64,000 nucleotides of DNA from Otis tarda. Lineage: Eukaryota > Chordata > Aves > Otidiformes > Otididae. The notes below the pieces were generated by a model. That model saw only the letters and a program-made list of their open reading frames with translations. It ran no database searches and was not told the origin of the DNA. Made by a program: the position numbers and the translations under genes. The stretch spans positions 5,967,001-6,031,000 of the forward strand of contig CM048591.1 in the NCBI GenBank assembly GCA_026413225.1. The letters run 5' to 3'. Positions 63,189 through 64,000 of the stretch are shown here, one piece after another (positions within the stretch are counted from its first letter, which is position 1; each line of letters opens with the position of its first letter).

Positions 63189-63326
63189 AGAATCACAGAA
63201 CCATGGAATGGTTTGGGTTGGAAGGGACCTTTAAATGCCATCTAGTCCAATCCACCTACAAGGACCAGGGACATCTCCAACCAGATCAGGTTTCTTAGAG
63301 CCTCATCCAACCTGGCCTTGAATGTT
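63189..63326 (-). mobile_element. CR1 LINE 3' end
   Basis: AGAATCACAGAACCATGG, GGTTTGGGTTGGAAGGGACC, CATCTAGTCCAATCCACC, ACATCTCCAACCAGATCAGG and CCAACCTGGCCTTGAATGTT give the antisense CR1 3' end, truncated after about 138 bp. Well preserved and thus relatively young. Confidence 0.92.
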
Positions 63327-63784
63327 GATTATTTTTTCTTTTCCATAAGTTTTGCTGCCTTGTCTGGTAGTTTATGTCACACACACAGAGGAAAAACATG
63401 AAGCCCAGTTTATTCAATAAATAAAATGCAGAAGCTGTTAAGAAAGCCTGATGCATGACCTCCCCTTCTCACTCTTTTCCTCCCAATCTCTCTATGATGT
63501 AATTCCCTACAAAAGCAAAGGTAATGAATACAGGTCTCTCAGATAAAATGCCTCTACATTTTAAGATCCTCAAGTTTGCGCACGACTTACCTGTGCAGCC
63601 AATGAAGAGAAACATCTTCCTTCAAACACCTGCAGGCAGAAATGCTGCCAGACTTATTTAGTGCTTAAATGTAAGAATGATGTAGTGGAAAGTTAGTTGA
63701 TTCCATCAGATGCTCTGGGTTGCATCCGATGTTCTCGAGTCATAGAAGGAGTGGCCTGTTTTGGTTGCTAGTCCCAAACTTTCA
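63327..63784. other. Non-coding unique sequence
   Basis: No gene or repeat recognised between the CR1 and the SINE fragment. Confidence 0.6.
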
Positions 63785-63955
63785 ATTTTGTGCCAGACAC
63801 TAACCCATTATGGCCTTGGGCATGTTACTTAAACTATCCTTGCCTCTGTGCTACTATCAACAAAATGAGATCTTCCTTCTCTGGGGGAACTGTGAGAATT
63901 AATTAGCTTGTGTTTGCCAGAACTTCTGAAGTGCTAAGCAAACGCTGATTAGAAT
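63785..63955 (+). mobile_element. Ancient CORE-SINE/MIR-like fragment
   Basis: TGTGCCAGACACTAACCC, GGCCTTGGGCATGTTACTTA, CTCTGTGCTACTATCAAC and GTGAGAATTAATTAGC, then GTGCTAAGCAAACGC, follow the sense consensus (GACCTTGGGCAAGTTACTTA, CCTCTGTGCCTCAG, GAGGATTAAATG, GTGCTTAGCAC). Colinear over about 170 bp. Confidence 0.72.
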
Positions 63956-64000
63956 AATTTTACAGGCTTCAGAGGACCGCATATCTCAAGGGACCATGTG

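Noticed and set aside
1..64000. CRISPR arrays, bacterial operons, phage or plasmid features
   Set aside because: The sequence is vertebrate with CR1 and LTR repeats. No regularly spaced direct repeats or prokaryotic gene layout is present.

Overview
This is vertebrate nuclear DNA, almost certainly from a bird. The diagnostic signal is the CR1 retrotransposon 3' end. Its GGTTGGAAGGGACC-type core and ATTCTATG terminal octamers occur at several ages and in both orientations (6021-6110, 18056-18287, 46601-46820, 63189-63326, and older copies at 3950-4060, 27200-27640, 30639-30688 and 55930-56218). Two ERVL-like solo LTRs and a set of very old CORE-SINE/L2-tailed fragments of the type shared by amniotes fit the same assignment. 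The species cannot be named from this window.

No protein-coding gene, tRNA, rRNA or CRISPR array could be recognised. Open frames are short, low in complexity or confined to repeats. The window is best read as intergenic or large-intron sequence. Two short intervals (26185-26329 and 61589-61671) have an acceptor, an open frame and a donor. They are listed only as weak exon candidates.

Layout. 1-13.7 kb: AT-rich unique sequence with one old and one younger CR1 and a 15-bp-stem hairpin at 5234-5283. 13680-14804: solo LTR on the minus strand with a 5-bp target duplication. 14.8-33 kb: unique sequence with CR1 and SINE fragments and an exon-like interval at 26.2 kb. 33-38.5 kb: a more GC-rich segment holding a CTCF-consensus site, a G-quadruplex motif, a T23 run and two blocks that look like conserved regulatory DNA. 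39485-40611: a second LTR of the same family on the plus strand. 40.6-64 kb: unique sequence with more CR1/SINE fragments and enhancer-like AT-rich blocks near 44.8-45.1, 46.9-47.4 and 60.9-61.3 kb.

There is no pathway to describe. If the window has a function, it is probably regulatory. The most concrete observations are the inverted pair of related LTRs 24.7 kb apart, their differing state of decay, a 105-codon frame open in both of them, and the CTCF/G4 cluster at 34.3-34.6 kb. Calls of regulatory conservation rest on sequence texture alone and need genome alignment.
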